Assembly: GCA_949285255.1 (NCBI GenBank)
Contig: CASDXV010000002.1
Span: 62,001-126,000 of the forward strand
DNA length: 64,000 nt
Origin: an uncultured bacterium
Lineage (GTDB): Bacteria > Cyanobacteriota > Vampirovibrionia > Gastranaerophilales > Gastranaerophilaceae
Reading direction: 5' to 3'
Shown here: positions 8,803 through 17,921 of the stretch, one piece after another
How the letters are laid out: every line of letters begins with the position of its first letter
How positions within the stretch are numbered: the stretch's first letter is position 1
The notes under the pieces: model-generated
Seen by the model: only the letters and a program-made list of their open reading frames with translations
Database searches by the model: none
Told to the model about the DNA's origin: nothing
Position numbers and translations under genes: made by a program

Positions 8803-9978
8803 TTGCATTTTACGAGAGTAAAGTTTACTTTATATGAAAGATTTTTAAGAGAACTAAGAAAAAAAATCATTGCACAAAAGACAAAAAAAGAATGTCTGAA
8901 CTTCATTAAGAAAAACAACCCCAAGAAAATATTGATTATGAATTCTTCTTCATATGCAAAAGGGATGTTTAAACAACGCTCTCACCATTTTGCAGAGCTT
9001 TTATCACCTTATTTTGATTTAGTTTTATACAAAAGTTTAGCAGATGATGGTATTGTAAACTGGCAGAAAAATATATGGCTGACAAAATGGATTCCAAATG
9101 CAAAATTTGAAAATATTGAAGTGTATTACTATACCACTTCTGTCAATCAATACCCCTACAAACTCAATAAAAAACACATAAAAAACAAACAGAAATTGAT
9201 ATATGACTACATGGATGAGATGAGCGAGGATATATCCCGCAATAAAGACACAATACTTTTGTGGAAAAATCTGACAAAATTAAACCCGACATTATGTATA
9301 GCCTCATCCGATAAGCTGTTTAATGACCTAAAAACAACTCACCCCAAGGTAAATAAAGTCCTTGCAAAAAACGGCGTTACAATAGAGCATTTTGCAATAG
9401 AAAAAGACTACAACAAAATACCAAGCGACCTAAAACACATCGTAGATTTAAAAAGGCCAATAGTAGGGTATTGGGGCCATTTTGGCAATTGGATTGATAT
9501 AGAATTGCTAAACAAAGCAGCCAAGATGCGTCCTGATTATTCCTTTGTATATATAGGCAAAAATTTCAATTCAAAAGTGGACAAGCTGGAACTTTTGCCA
9601 AATGTTTATATTTTAGGCAGAAAAGATTACTCTATTCTCCCCCAATACGGTGTTTGGTTTGACTGTGCAACTATTGCCTTTAAATCGGGTGAAATTGCAA
9701 AGGCTACTTCTCCTGTCAAATTATATGAATACATGGCGCTTAAAAAACCTGTTGTCTGCACAAAAGACTTGAGGGAATGTTATAACTACACAGGTGTTTT
9801 AATCGCGCAAAACGAGGAAGATTTTATCAACAAACTCGATGAGGCAATTAAAATTTCAAAAGACGAAAATATAAGAAACGAATTGCTAAGACAGGCTCAA
9901 AAAGAATCCTGGCAAGAAAAAGTAAAAACTATTGTAGAAGAACTGAATTTAGAGGAAATATATGACAAACGGGTATAG
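8803..9978 (+). CDS. Glycosyltransferase, GT4-like
   Basis: 391 residues from a TTG at 8803 preceded by GGAGAAG with 5-6 nt spacing. An upstream TTG at 8740 is in frame but would place the TATAAT at 8772-8777 inside the gene and has no ribosome site, so I reject it. The protein resembles GT-B retaining transferases: GYWGHFGNWID at the start of the C-terminal domain and ATSPVKLYEYMALKKPVV, the E-x7-E-like nucleotide-sugar site. It would add a sugar from an NDP-donor to the lipid-linked polymer at the cytoplasmic face of the membrane. A TATAAT box lies 25 bp before the start. It overlaps the next gene by 17 bp, so they form one operon. Donor and acceptor are not predictable. Confidence 0.8.
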   Translation: MHFTRVKFTLYERFLRELRKKIIAQKTKKECLNFIKKNNPKKILIMNSSSYAKGMFKQRSHHFAELLSPYFDLVLYKSLADDGIVNWQKNIWLTKWIPNAKFENIEVYYYTTSVNQYPYKLNKKHIKNKQKLIYDYMDEMSEDISRNKDTILLWKNLTKLNPTLCIASSDKLFNDLKTTHPKVNKVLAKNGVTIEHFAIEKDYNKIPSDLKHIVDLKRPIVGYWGHFGNWIDIELLNKAAKMRPDYSFVYIGKNFNSKVDKLELLPNVYILGRKDYSILPQYGVWFDCATIAFKSGEIAKATSPVKLYEYMALKKPVVCTKDLRECYNYTGVLIAQNEEDFINKLDEAIKISKDENIRNELLRQAQKESWQEKVKTIVEELNLEEIYDKRV

Positions 9979-11593
9979 CCTTAAAGCCAAGCTGGCAAGA
10001 AAAGTTTTTTCAAAAATACAACAAAGAAAAAAGCAAAAACAATATTTAAAATATTTTAAATTCAACAAAAATGTAGATTTGCTTTCGGTGTACAAAAATT
10101 CCAGAAAATGGATACTGAACAATACCGTCAAAAACAAAGGAATAAGACCAACGGTAGATATAAACGGCACGCTGAATGATATTGCCTACCCTGAAGTCAG
10201 CGGCTATTATATACCCTCACTTTTAAAATTTGGTTTTAGAGATTTAGCAAAACAATACGCAAGCTGGCTTTTATCCATTCAACACGAAAACGGCGCATGG
10301 CATGATTATCTGGATAAAGCCCCTTATGTCTTTGATACCGGACAAATTATAAAAGGCTTAATTGCAATATACCCGATAATGCCTGAGGTAAAAGACTCTG
10401 TTATAAGAGCATGTGATTATATAATCTCGCAAATTCACGATGATGGCAGATTACCCACCCCATCAAATGACTTTTGGCCGGAAAATATCTGCACCGAGCT
10501 TATTCATCTGTATTGCTTAAGTGCTCTTGTAGACGCGGGAGAATTATTCAACCGCCCTGACTATAAAACTGCGGCATATAAGGTTCTTGAATATTACAAA
10601 AAAAATAATTTGGAACAAATACTTGATTTTCATACATTGTCGCACTTTTATGCGTATATGATTGAAGCGCTTGTTGATTTAGGAGAAATCGAACTTGCAA
10701 AAACAGCAATGGATAAAATTGCAAAAATACAAAAGAAAAACGGCTTTATTCCCGCATACAAAAATGTCAACTGGACATGTTCCACAGGATTATTCCAGTT
10801 TGCACTTATATGGTATAAATTAGGAGAAAAAACAAAGGCTGATTTAACTTTTGATTATGCTTGCAGCTTGCAGACAAAAAACGGTGGCTGGCTTGGCAGC
10901 TACGGCAAAGGTGCAAATTACGCACAGTACAGAGAAATTTCTTGGGCGGCAAAATATTTTCTTGATGCCCTGAATTTAAAGATATCATCTCACTTTGCAA
11001 GAACAGTTGACAAAAATGTACCAAAAATGGGCGGAACTTACCCTCTTTCAGATTATATAAGCGACAATGACGGCAGATTAAAATTAATCCTTGAAAAAGT
11101 AGAAAGCTGCTTAAACCCTAACGAAAAAATTGTAGATATAGGCTGCGGACTGGGAAGAATTTTAAAAAAAATTGCCGCAAAAAGAAGCGATTTAGATATA
11201 TACGGGGTTGATATCGCACAAGAAATTATTGAAAAACTGCCCGATAAAATTCACGGTAAAATCGGCTCATTGCTTCAAATTCCTTTTGAGGACAATTTTA
11301 GCGATTTTACTATGACAACAGAAGCGCTTGAGCACGCCTTGGATATTGAAAACGCAGTTAAAGAACTGGTTAGAGTTACAAAAAAGGGCGGCAAGGTTTT
11401 AATTATTGATAAAGATATTAAAGCAAAAGGCGCGCTTGAAACGCCGCCTTGGGAACAGTGGTTTGATAAAGAAGAACTAAAAAATATAATGACACAGCAG
11501 GGTCTAAAAGTAGAGATTATTGAAAATGTTCCTTACGGAAATAACAACTGTGCTAACGGGCTCTATGTTGCTTGGTTTGGAGAAAAGCTATGA
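9962..11593 (+). CDS. Alpha/alpha-toroid domain fused to SAM methyltransferase
   Basis: 543 residues. Residues about 60-350 show repeated helical elements with Q-x-x-x-G-x-W-like spacings (SIQHENGAWHDYL, SQIHDDGRLPTP, LQTKNGGWLGSYG), typical of the terpenoid-cyclase/prenyltransferase or glycoside-hydrolase alpha/alpha toroid. Residues about 385-520 are a class I methyltransferase with VDIGCGLGR at about 391-399 and a later EALEHALD segment. The toroid lacks an obvious DxDD squalene-cyclase motif, so a sugar- or lipid-linked substrate seems more likely than terpene cyclisation. GAGG lies six bases before the ATG, inside the preceding gene. The stop overlaps the ATG of the next gene (ATGA). The domain pairing is unusual; methylation of the growing polymer is the natural inference. 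Confidence 0.75.
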   Translation: MTNGYSLKAKLARKVFSKIQQRKKQKQYLKYFKFNKNVDLLSVYKNSRKWILNNTVKNKGIRPTVDINGTLNDIAYPEVSGYYIPSLLKFGFRDLAKQYASWLLSIQHENGAWHDYLDKAPYVFDTGQIIKGLIAIYPIMPEVKDSVIRACDYIISQIHDDGRLPTPSNDFWPENICTELIHLYCLSALVDAGELFNRPDYKTAAYKVLEYYKKNNLEQILDFHTLSHFYAYMIEALVDLGEIELAKTAMDKIAKIQKKNGFIPAYKNVNWTCSTGLFQFALIWYKLGEKTKADLTFDYACSLQTKNGGWLGSYGKGANYAQYREISWAAKYFLDALNLKISSHFARTVDKNVPKMGGTYPLSDYISDNDGRLKLILEKVESCLNPNEKIVDIGCGLGRILKKIAAKRSDLDIYGVDIAQEIIEKLPDKIHGKIGSLLQIPFEDNFSDFTMTTEALEHALDIENAVKELVRVTKKGGKVLIIDKDIKAKGALETPPWEQWFDKEELKNIMTQQGLKVEIIENVPYGNNNCANGLYVAWFGEKL

Positions 11594-13383
11594 TACCAGT
11601 GTCTTTTAAATACAGTATTACAAGGCATTTAAAAAAAATTATAGAACATAACAAAAAGGAAAAAATACGCTCAATAACCAGCTTATATACAAATGATACG
11701 GCTTTATACAGGGAAACTTTTATATCTTTTAAAAACAAACTCCTTGTTAAAAAAGCTCAAGAGGGAGATTGGGGCTATTTTATATCACATCTTGCTCAGC
11801 AAGACTATAAACATCAGGATTTGTGGCATGATGAGTATTTTGAAAACCGCTACGGTATGCAAAAAATATATGAAATAATAAAGAACAAGCCTGAGCAAAA
11901 CTTAAAAATTCTTGATATTGGCTGCGGCAACTGTCAAATGCTCAATAAATTAAAAGAATTGGGGCATAAGGTCTATGGCTTAGACTTATCACCAATAAGA
12001 GTACTTAAAAACAGAAAAAAACTTAGAAATATTGAATTTGGCTATGCGGAAGAAATTCCTTTTGAGGATAATTTTTTTGACATTGTAATTGCCCAAGAAG
12101 TTTTAGAACATGTTTTAGATTTAAAAAAAACATTGGGTGAAATAAAAAGAGTGCTCAAAAACAACGGCGAAACCTACATCCAAGTACCGTGCAAAAATTA
12201 TACCGAATCAAACAATCACCTTAGACTCTTTAGCATAGAAACGCTCAATTTTTGGGTTAATAAATACCTTAAAGTTAAGGACATTCAAATTGTTCCATAT
12301 AAAACAAACAGGGCTGAAAACAACATTTTTTTAAGTGCCATAAAGAACGATAAAATTGATGTAGAATTTTACCTTATGGATTCTTTTGAAATTTACCAGT
12401 ATTTACCAATCTACAGTGCTCTAATAAATAAAGGTTATGACGCTAAATTTGTCTGCGAACCGCCTGAGAATAACATGGCAAAAAATTGGTTTGATTTCGA
12501 AAATTCAAAAAAAATATTAGACGAATTAAATTTAAAATACACTCAAAAATCAAACCCTTACGCAAAATTTGCTATAACAACACAAAGAGTATACTACTTA
12601 AGTAAATATCTAAACTTTAAAATCAATCTGCAGTACGGAGTAGGGTTAAATAAAACAAATTTTTGCAGCACAAAACGTGCTACGGAAGGCTTTGACGCAA
12701 GATTTATTTATGGTGAATACACAAAAAATAAGATTAAAAATTATATAGATGAAAATTATATCTATGAAATAGGCTTGCCAAAATACGATTTATACTTTAA
12801 AAATCCGCCTCAAAAAGAACAAATAAAAAACCAACTTGGCATAAATACAAATAAAAAGGTGCTGGTCTATTTCCCGACTTGGGATGAAGACAGCTCAATT
12901 ATACCTTTTTATGAGGAATTAAAAAAACTAAAAGAAAGGTATTTTGTCGTTACAAAAGCACATCATTGCACCTTTAGAAGACCGGAGAAAATACAGGACT
13001 TGCAAGCCCTGTATGAAATTTCAGACATTGTGCTTGAGGGAAATTACAGTTTTTCAAATGCTGCTGCAATTGCTGACATTGCACTTATTGACGCAAAAAG
13101 CGGTGCAACTTGCGAAGTACCGTATCTTAACAAAAATATTCCTATATTGTATCTTTCCGTACAAAAAAAATTGAGAGAGTACTTTTATGAAGATATTTTT
13201 GAATTTGGCTATTTAACAAATGAAAAAGACAAAATACTTGAATATCTTGAAAAAATTGAAAGTTTTGATAAATTTGTCCAAAAAAGAGCACAGAAAATAA
13301 GCTACTATATAGGTCCATCTGACGCAAATTCGACAAAAAGAGCACTTCACGCTTTTGGGGATATACTTAAAAAAACAAAATAA
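11590..13383 (+). CDS. SAM methyltransferase fused to glycerophosphotransferase-like domain
   Basis: 597 residues from the ATG at 11590, which overlaps the upstream stop and has GGAG at 11579-11582; a reading from the TTG at 11572 is possible but lacks spacing. Residues 95-220 are a class I methyltransferase (ILDIGCGNCQ near 107-115, IPFEDNFFDIV, QEVLEHVLD). Residues about 250-590 resemble the CDP-glycerol glycerophosphotransferase fold: NTNKKVLVYFPTWDED near 420, VTKAHH in place of KPHP, and DAKSGATCEVPYLNKNIPIL for the C-terminal motif. KAHH instead of KPHP marks it as divergent from the two paralogues upstream. It probably couples transfer of a polyol-phosphate with methyl capping, which would stop chain growth; that is inference. 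It is the last gene of the polysaccharide run. Confidence 0.75.
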   Translation: MIPVSFKYSITRHLKKIIEHNKKEKIRSITSLYTNDTALYRETFISFKNKLLVKKAQEGDWGYFISHLAQQDYKHQDLWHDEYFENRYGMQKIYEIIKNKPEQNLKILDIGCGNCQMLNKLKELGHKVYGLDLSPIRVLKNRKKLRNIEFGYAEEIPFEDNFFDIVIAQEVLEHVLDLKKTLGEIKRVLKNNGETYIQVPCKNYTESNNHLRLFSIETLNFWVNKYLKVKDIQIVPYKTNRAENNIFLSAIKNDKIDVEFYLMDSFEIYQYLPIYSALINKGYDAKFVCEPPENNMAKNWFDFENSKKILDELNLKYTQKSNPYAKFAITTQRVYYLSKYLNFKINLQYGVGLNKTNFCSTKRATEGFDARFIYGEYTKNKIKNYIDENYIYEIGLPKYDLYFKNPPQKEQIKNQLGINTNKKVLVYFPTWDEDSSIIPFYEELKKLKERYFVVTKAHHCTFRRPEKIQDLQALYEISDIVLEGNYSFSNAAAIADIALIDAKSGATCEVPYLNKNIPILYLSVQKKLREYFYEDIFEFGYLTNEKDKILEYLEKIESFDKFVQKRAQKISYYIGPSDANSTKRALHAFGDILKKTK

Positions 13384-13465
13384 AATTGCTCATATAAACA
13401 ATGTATATTTAGCTCATAAACTCTATGGCAAACAATATTGCATTATAATTGTTATGAGGTGAAAT

Positions 13466-15493
13466 ATGGCGAAAAAAGTTCAATCTGTAGAACCAAACAT
13501 TGCAGAATTAGCAAACGGGTGGTTAAAATCATACGGTCTGGATTATAAATTAGAACAAGAAAATCTAAATACAGAAATTGATAAAGCGCTAAACAACTAT
13601 TTTTCAAAAAATGGCGGCAAAGGCGGAAACAGACCTGATACAAAATTATTGCTGCGAGATAAAAACCAAAAAGACTATCCTATTTTAATAGAGTATAAAG
13701 GCTATATAGATAAACTGGAAAAACTTGATACTAACGGTTTTATTGCAAACAGGAATGATAAAAACGAACTAAATTTCAAAAATATTAAAGAATATGCGGT
13801 AAATGGCGCAGTTCACTACGCAAACGCGATTTTACAATATACAAATTATACAGATATTATTTCCATAGGAATTACAGGGTGTAAAAACGAAGATGGAAAA
13901 CTCTTATACAAAATTGGCGTTTACTATGTCTCAAAAAGCAATTTCGGTATGGGACAAAAAGTTGACAACTACACAGACCTTTCGTTTTTATCAAAAGATA
14001 ATTTTGACAATTTCATCGAGAAAATTAATTTACTGAGTTTAAGCCCTGAAGAACTGGAACAGCGCAAGGCCATAAAAGAAGCAGAAATCAACAAAAGCCT
14101 CATTAAACTAAATAATGACATTTATAAAGAAGAAAAAGGACTTGGCGAAAGCGACAGGGTGTATCTGGTAGCAGCCTCAATAATAGCAACGCTTGGAATT
14201 CCAAACAAAGTCGCACCGCTTGACAAAGATGAGCTAAAATCATTAGACGAGGACGGAAATCGTGACGGCGATATAATTTTGCGCAAGATTAATGCTTTTT
14301 TAAGTAACAAAGAAATTCCCAAAGACAAAAAAGATTTAATCATAAGAACTCTGCAAAATACTCTGACTACCGAGAATATAAATAAAGTAGAAAAAGGAGA
14401 AACACAGGTCAAAAGAGTTTTCACAAAAATTGTAGACGACTTGGGTTCTTATTATAAGATAGGCTTGACAACAGATTTTACCGGCAAACTGTTTAACGAA
14501 ATGTACAGTTGGCTTGGTTTTTCTGAAGACAAATTAAACGATGTGGTTCTAACACCTTCATATGTAGCAAAATTATTGGTAAAACTTGCCAGAGTCAACA
14601 AAGACTCTTATGTTTGGGATTTTGCAACAGGTTCTGCAGGGCTTTTGGTTGCAGCAATGAATGAAATGCTAAACGACGCCAAAGAAATGATTAAATCGCC
14701 CAAAGAACTTTTAGAAAAAGAATTACTAATCAAAACCGAACAACTTTTAGGACTTGAAGTATTACCAAGCATATATATGCTTGCCGTATTAAATATGATT
14801 TTAATGGGCGATGGAAGTACAAACATACTAAATAAAGATTCTTTAAGAAACTTTGACGGTAAATACGGATTTGGAAAAACAAAAGAAAAATTCCCTGCAA
14901 CAGCGTTTATATTAAACCCTCCATATTCTGCAGCTGGCAACGGAATGATTTTTGTAAAAAAAGCCTTAAGTATGATGAATAAAGGCTATGCGGCAGTGAT
15001 TATACAAAGCTCAGCCGGAACAGGCAAAGCAACAGAGATAAATAAAGAAATTCTGAAAAATAATACTTTACTGGCAAGTATTAAAATGCCTAATGATTTA
15101 TTCGTTGGTAAATCCAGTGTTCAAACGTATATTTATGTATTTCAAGTTGCGCAAGCACACGAAAAAGATAACGTAGTTAAATTTATTAATTTTACGGAAG
15201 ACGGATACACAAGAACAAACAGAAAAAAATCCAGCGTAAACTTAAAAGATACAAACAACGCTAAAGAGCGCTATCAGGAAGTAGTGGATTTAGTCAAATA
15301 TGGCAAGAAAAAACTGCATTATTTATCCGAAAATGATTACTACGAAGGCTCTATTGACCCCCAAAACGGTGCAGATTGGAACCAAAGCGCCCCAATAGAC
15401 ACAACTCCTACGGAAGAAGATTTCAAAAAAACAGTGGCCGATTACCTAAGTTGGAAAGTTTCAACAATATTAAAAGGGGAAACGTATGACTGA
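13466..15493 (+). CDS. BcgI-like fused endonuclease / N6-adenine methyltransferase
   Basis: 675 residues, close to the length of BcgI subunit A. The N-terminus has a PD-(D/E)xK nuclease pattern: D58 in RPDTK and E76-Y-K78 in ILIEYKG. From about 340 the protein is an N6-adenine DNA methyltransferase of the type I HsdM class: SAM motif FATGSAGLL near 388 and catalytic NPPY near 483. Both activities in one chain, plus a separate specificity gene overlapping by 8 bp, is the layout of type IIB enzymes such as BcgI, which cut on both sides of a bipartite site. ATG with GAGGTG upstream; a TATAAT lies at 13444-13449. It sits between the glycan island and a tRNA gene, a usual site for acquired defence genes. 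Confidence 0.85.
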   Translation: MAKKVQSVEPNIAELANGWLKSYGLDYKLEQENLNTEIDKALNNYFSKNGGKGGNRPDTKLLLRDKNQKDYPILIEYKGYIDKLEKLDTNGFIANRNDKNELNFKNIKEYAVNGAVHYANAILQYTNYTDIISIGITGCKNEDGKLLYKIGVYYVSKSNFGMGQKVDNYTDLSFLSKDNFDNFIEKINLLSLSPEELEQRKAIKEAEINKSLIKLNNDIYKEEKGLGESDRVYLVAASIIATLGIPNKVAPLDKDELKSLDEDGNRDGDIILRKINAFLSNKEIPKDKKDLIIRTLQNTLTTENINKVEKGETQVKRVFTKIVDDLGSYYKIGLTTDFTGKLFNEMYSWLGFSEDKLNDVVLTPSYVAKLLVKLARVNKDSYVWDFATGSAGLLVAAMNEMLNDAKEMIKSPKELLEKELLIKTEQLLGLEVLPSIYMLAVLNMILMGDGSTNILNKDSLRNFDGKYGFGKTKEKFPATAFILNPPYSAAGNGMIFVKKALSMMNKGYAAVIIQSSAGTGKATEINKEILKNNTLLASIKMPNDLFVGKSSVQTYIYVFQVAQAHEKDNVVKFINFTEDGYTRTNRKKSSVNLKDTNNAKERYQEVVDLVKYGKKKLHYLSENDYYEGSIDPQNGADWNQSAPIDTTPTEEDFKKTVADYLSWKVSTILKGETYD

Positions 15494-15992
15494 ATACAAA
15501 ATATTTAAGATAGAAGATTTATTTGATTCACAGAATGGTAATGTAGATATTCAACAATACCACATTAACAACAAAGGATGTTTTGTAATTAGCTCCGGGT
15601 TACAAAACTACGGAATAATCGGAAAAACCGACTTGAATGCAAAAATTATTAAAAAAAACACAATTACAATAGATATGTTTGGCAACCCTTTTTTTAGAGA
15701 TTTTGATTATAAAATGGTTACCCATGCAAGAGTTTTTTCAATTTCCTATAAATTTAAAGAGATAAATTATAAAGAAGGATTGTATTTTACAACTTTATTA
15801 AAATTCTTAAAAAAAATTTTTTCCTATGACAATATGGCAACTTGGGACAAGATAAAAACACTTGAAATCAAATTACCTATAAATAAAAACAACGAAATTA
15901 ATTACGAATATATTCAACAATATATAGAAACAGTTGAAAAAGAACAAATAATCAAACTCTCTAACTACCTTAATGGTAAAATAAAAAAATAA
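15486..15992 (+). CDS. Half-size specificity (S) subunit of the restriction-modification system
   Basis: 168 residues, with one target-recognition domain (IFKIEDLFDSQNGN at the start, HARVFSISYKF in the middle) and one C-terminal helix (TVEKEQIIKLSNYLNGKI) of the type that spaces two recognition domains in HsdS proteins. Full S subunits have two such halves and about 340-400 residues, so this is a half-S. It could dimerise and recognise a palindromic bipartite site, or be the remnant of a recombination. The start overlaps the methyltransferase-nuclease gene by 8 bp with GGGG upstream. No second half is visible downstream: the sequence to 16144 is AT-rich and non-coding. Confidence 0.75.
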   Translation: MTEYKIFKIEDLFDSQNGNVDIQQYHINNKGCFVISSGLQNYGIIGKTDLNAKIIKKNTITIDMFGNPFFRDFDYKMVTHARVFSISYKFKEINYKEGLYFTTLLKFLKKIFSYDNMATWDKIKTLEIKLPINKNNEINYEYIQQYIETVEKEQIIKLSNYLNGKIKK

Positions 15993-16076
15993 ATCACAAA
16001 ATAAAGCTATTTATAAATACAATACTATTTATTGTAAAATAAAAAAGCTTCAAAAACCTTGAAACCCTCTTTTGAT

Positions 16077-16092
16077 AAATGGTTGCGTGAGC
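16077..16092. repeat. Imperfect copy of the tRNA-fMet 3' end
   Basis: The 16 bases here match 16142-16157, the 3' terminus of tRNA-fMet including its CCA, at 15 of 16 positions and in the same orientation. Direct duplication of a tRNA 3' end is the typical footprint of tyrosine-recombinase integration. No integrase is present in the window, so this would be a relic. Confidence 0.5.
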
Positions 16093-16112
16093 CTGTATAA
16101 GGAAGCTCCATA

Positions 16113-16140
16113 TTAAAAAAGACTCTCTTGTGAGAGTCTT
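16113..16140 (-). terminator. Intrinsic terminator after tRNA-fMet
   Basis: A perfect 9-bp stem (16119-16127 with 16132-16140, loop TTGT). Read on the minus strand it is followed by a run of T residues and sits directly beyond the tRNA 3' end. Confidence 0.75.
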
Positions 16141-16144
16141 AAAA

Positions 16145-16221
<77 letters not shown>

Positions 16222-16340
16222 ATATTATCGCTTACATCCCATTATTAAACGCTAAAAATAAAAATTCAACCCTTAATTTTCTTTAATTTTTACCAAACTT
16301 CATTAAACTTTTTTATCCACTTTATGTTAAAATACAGCTT

Positions 16341-16958
16341 ATGAAAGGCTTGAGTAAGAAAAAGATTTACTTCATAACATTCCTATCCATAGCACTTTTG
16401 TGTACTTGCGGTTTTCTCTGGGCATGGTTTGTTACCCGCGATATAAGAAAAAACGTCGCAGGAGCGCTTAATCAAGCCCAAAAAGTTGAAGTAAAAAACC
16501 TTATTCTGACCGAAACAAAAAACCAAAAAAAATACTGGGAACTCTACGCCAAAACGGGCAGCTACGACAGTTCAATGCAAACTGTCGTTCTCACAGGCAT
16601 TATAGGCAACTTTTATGATGAAAACAAAAACGTCGCTCTAAGCTTTGAATCTCCAAAAGGAACTTACCGCGACAGCGACAAAAACGTAACTTTAGAGGGC
16701 GAAACATTAATAGTATCAAAAGATGGCTCCTCTATTCTTGCCGATAAAATCGAATGGGGAGGCAAAAACACTGATATCATTGCCTCGGGTAATGTAAGAA
16801 TTGCAAAAGATGAAGATTTCTCCACCGTGAGCGAAAAAGCCGTTTTCAACTCTGATTTTACTTTCTTTAAAATAATCGGAGACTCTCAGGTTAAAATATT
16901 TGCCAAGCAAGGCGAAAACCAAGAAAAAGTAAACCTATTCAACACTAAAGGAAAATAA
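16341..16958 (+). CDS. lptC: LPS export protein LptC
   Basis: 205 residues. One N-terminal membrane helix (about residues 9-30, IYFITFLSIALLCTCGFLWAW without charged residues) is followed by a periplasmic beta-rich domain, the LptC layout. It would receive lipopolysaccharide from the LptBFG transporter at the inner membrane and hand it to LptA. The family is recognised by topology, size (E. coli LptC is 191) and the LptA-like gene directly downstream. Stop and next start are adjacent (the ATG follows the stop codon immediately), giving an operon with lptA, lpxI and lpxB. It is the first gene after the tRNA and probably carries the operon promoter within 16222-16340. Confidence 0.85.
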   Translation: MKGLSKKKIYFITFLSIALLCTCGFLWAWFVTRDIRKNVAGALNQAQKVEVKNLILTETKNQKKYWELYAKTGSYDSSMQTVVLTGIIGNFYDENKNVALSFESPKGTYRDSDKNVTLEGETLIVSKDGSSILADKIEWGGKNTDIIASGNVRIAKDEDFSTVSEKAVFNSDFTFFKIIGDSQVKIFAKQGENQEKVNLFNTKGK

Positions 16959-17918
16959 ATGAAGAAAATATTTCTTACAATAGCACTAATAGCTTTTACA
17001 ACAATGTACGCAAATAGCGCCAATGTTGTGATTGAAGCTAAAAAACAAACAATAAAAATGGACCAGAACAAAGGCTTTTTTGAAGGCAATGTTCAAGTCA
17101 GCGTAGGCGACATAAAGGTAAAAAGTCCCCGCGCAGAGCTTGATTTAGACCCTGTGAGCAAAAAACCCTCACTTGCGACATTTTTCGACAACCCGTATGC
17201 TTTTCAAAATAAAGAAAACAAAAAACACGAAATTAAAGCCGACATAATAAAAGTATCGCTAATCAAAAAAAGCGTTCTGGCGCAAGGCAACTCACAATCA
17301 ATAATGATGGAAAACCGCCAGCCCATTATGACAATTAACGCTGACTCTCAAGAGTACGACACGAATACAAAACTTATGAAAGCAGACGGCTCTGTTGTTA
17401 TTCACTACCAAGACCTTGAAACTTTTTCAAACAAAGCAAGCGCTATTGTTGACAAATCAGGCAACATTGAAAACCTCAAGCTTATCGGCAATGTTGTTAT
17501 GAAAGAAAAAGCAAATGTCATAAAGGGCAACATGTTTGAATACATCCCACAAAGAGAAGAATTTCAAGTATCCGGCAACACCTCATCTGATGTGACTTTT
17601 GAAGACGGCACAAGAGTTTATGTAGAGGCCAGATACCAGCAGTTCAACAAACTCACAAGCGCCCTTGTTGCAGGCGGAAACGTAAAAGTAAAATACAAAG
17701 ACTACTTTGCCCAAGGGCCAAAGGCTCAGCTTTTTGTTGACCCAAAAACCAATAAGCCTAATACCGTGATTTTCACGGGACGCTCAAAAATCACAAGCGA
17801 GGGTTCAACTGTTGAAGCCGACAGGATAAAAATGACACTCAATCCAAAAGCGTTTTTTGCTGACGGAAACGTAAAAACAAGTATTTCTCAAGACGGTAAT
17901 ATGGAGATTATGCCTTAA
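16959..17918 (+). CDS. lptA: LptA/OstA-like periplasmic LPS-transport protein
   Basis: 319 residues with a cleavable signal peptide (KKIFLTIALIAFTTMYANSA, cleavage near 21). The rest consists of repeated OstA-type beta strands: KKQTIKMDQNKGFFEGNVQV, followed later by INADSQEYDTNTKLMKADGS and VEADRIKMTLNPKAFFADGN. LptA forms a beta-jellyroll bridge that carries LPS across the periplasm. It is longer than E. coli LptA (185), implying roughly two OstA units in one chain. AAGGAAAATAA precedes the ATG. Position between lptC and lpxI supports the call. Confidence 0.85.
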   Translation: MKKIFLTIALIAFTTMYANSANVVIEAKKQTIKMDQNKGFFEGNVQVSVGDIKVKSPRAELDLDPVSKKPSLATFFDNPYAFQNKENKKHEIKADIIKVSLIKKSVLAQGNSQSIMMENRQPIMTINADSQEYDTNTKLMKADGSVVIHYQDLETFSNKASAIVDKSGNIENLKLIGNVVMKEKANVIKGNMFEYIPQREEFQVSGNTSSDVTFEDGTRVYVEARYQQFNKLTSALVAGGNVKVKYKDYFAQGPKAQLFVDPKTNKPNTVIFTGRSKITSEGSTVEADRIKMTLNPKAFFADGNVKTSISQDGNMEIMP

Positions 17919-17921
17919 ATT

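Noticed and set aside
13384-16144. Mobile element or prophage carrying the restriction genes
   Set aside because: No integrase, transposase or phage gene is present; only a short tRNA-end repeat, reported separately.
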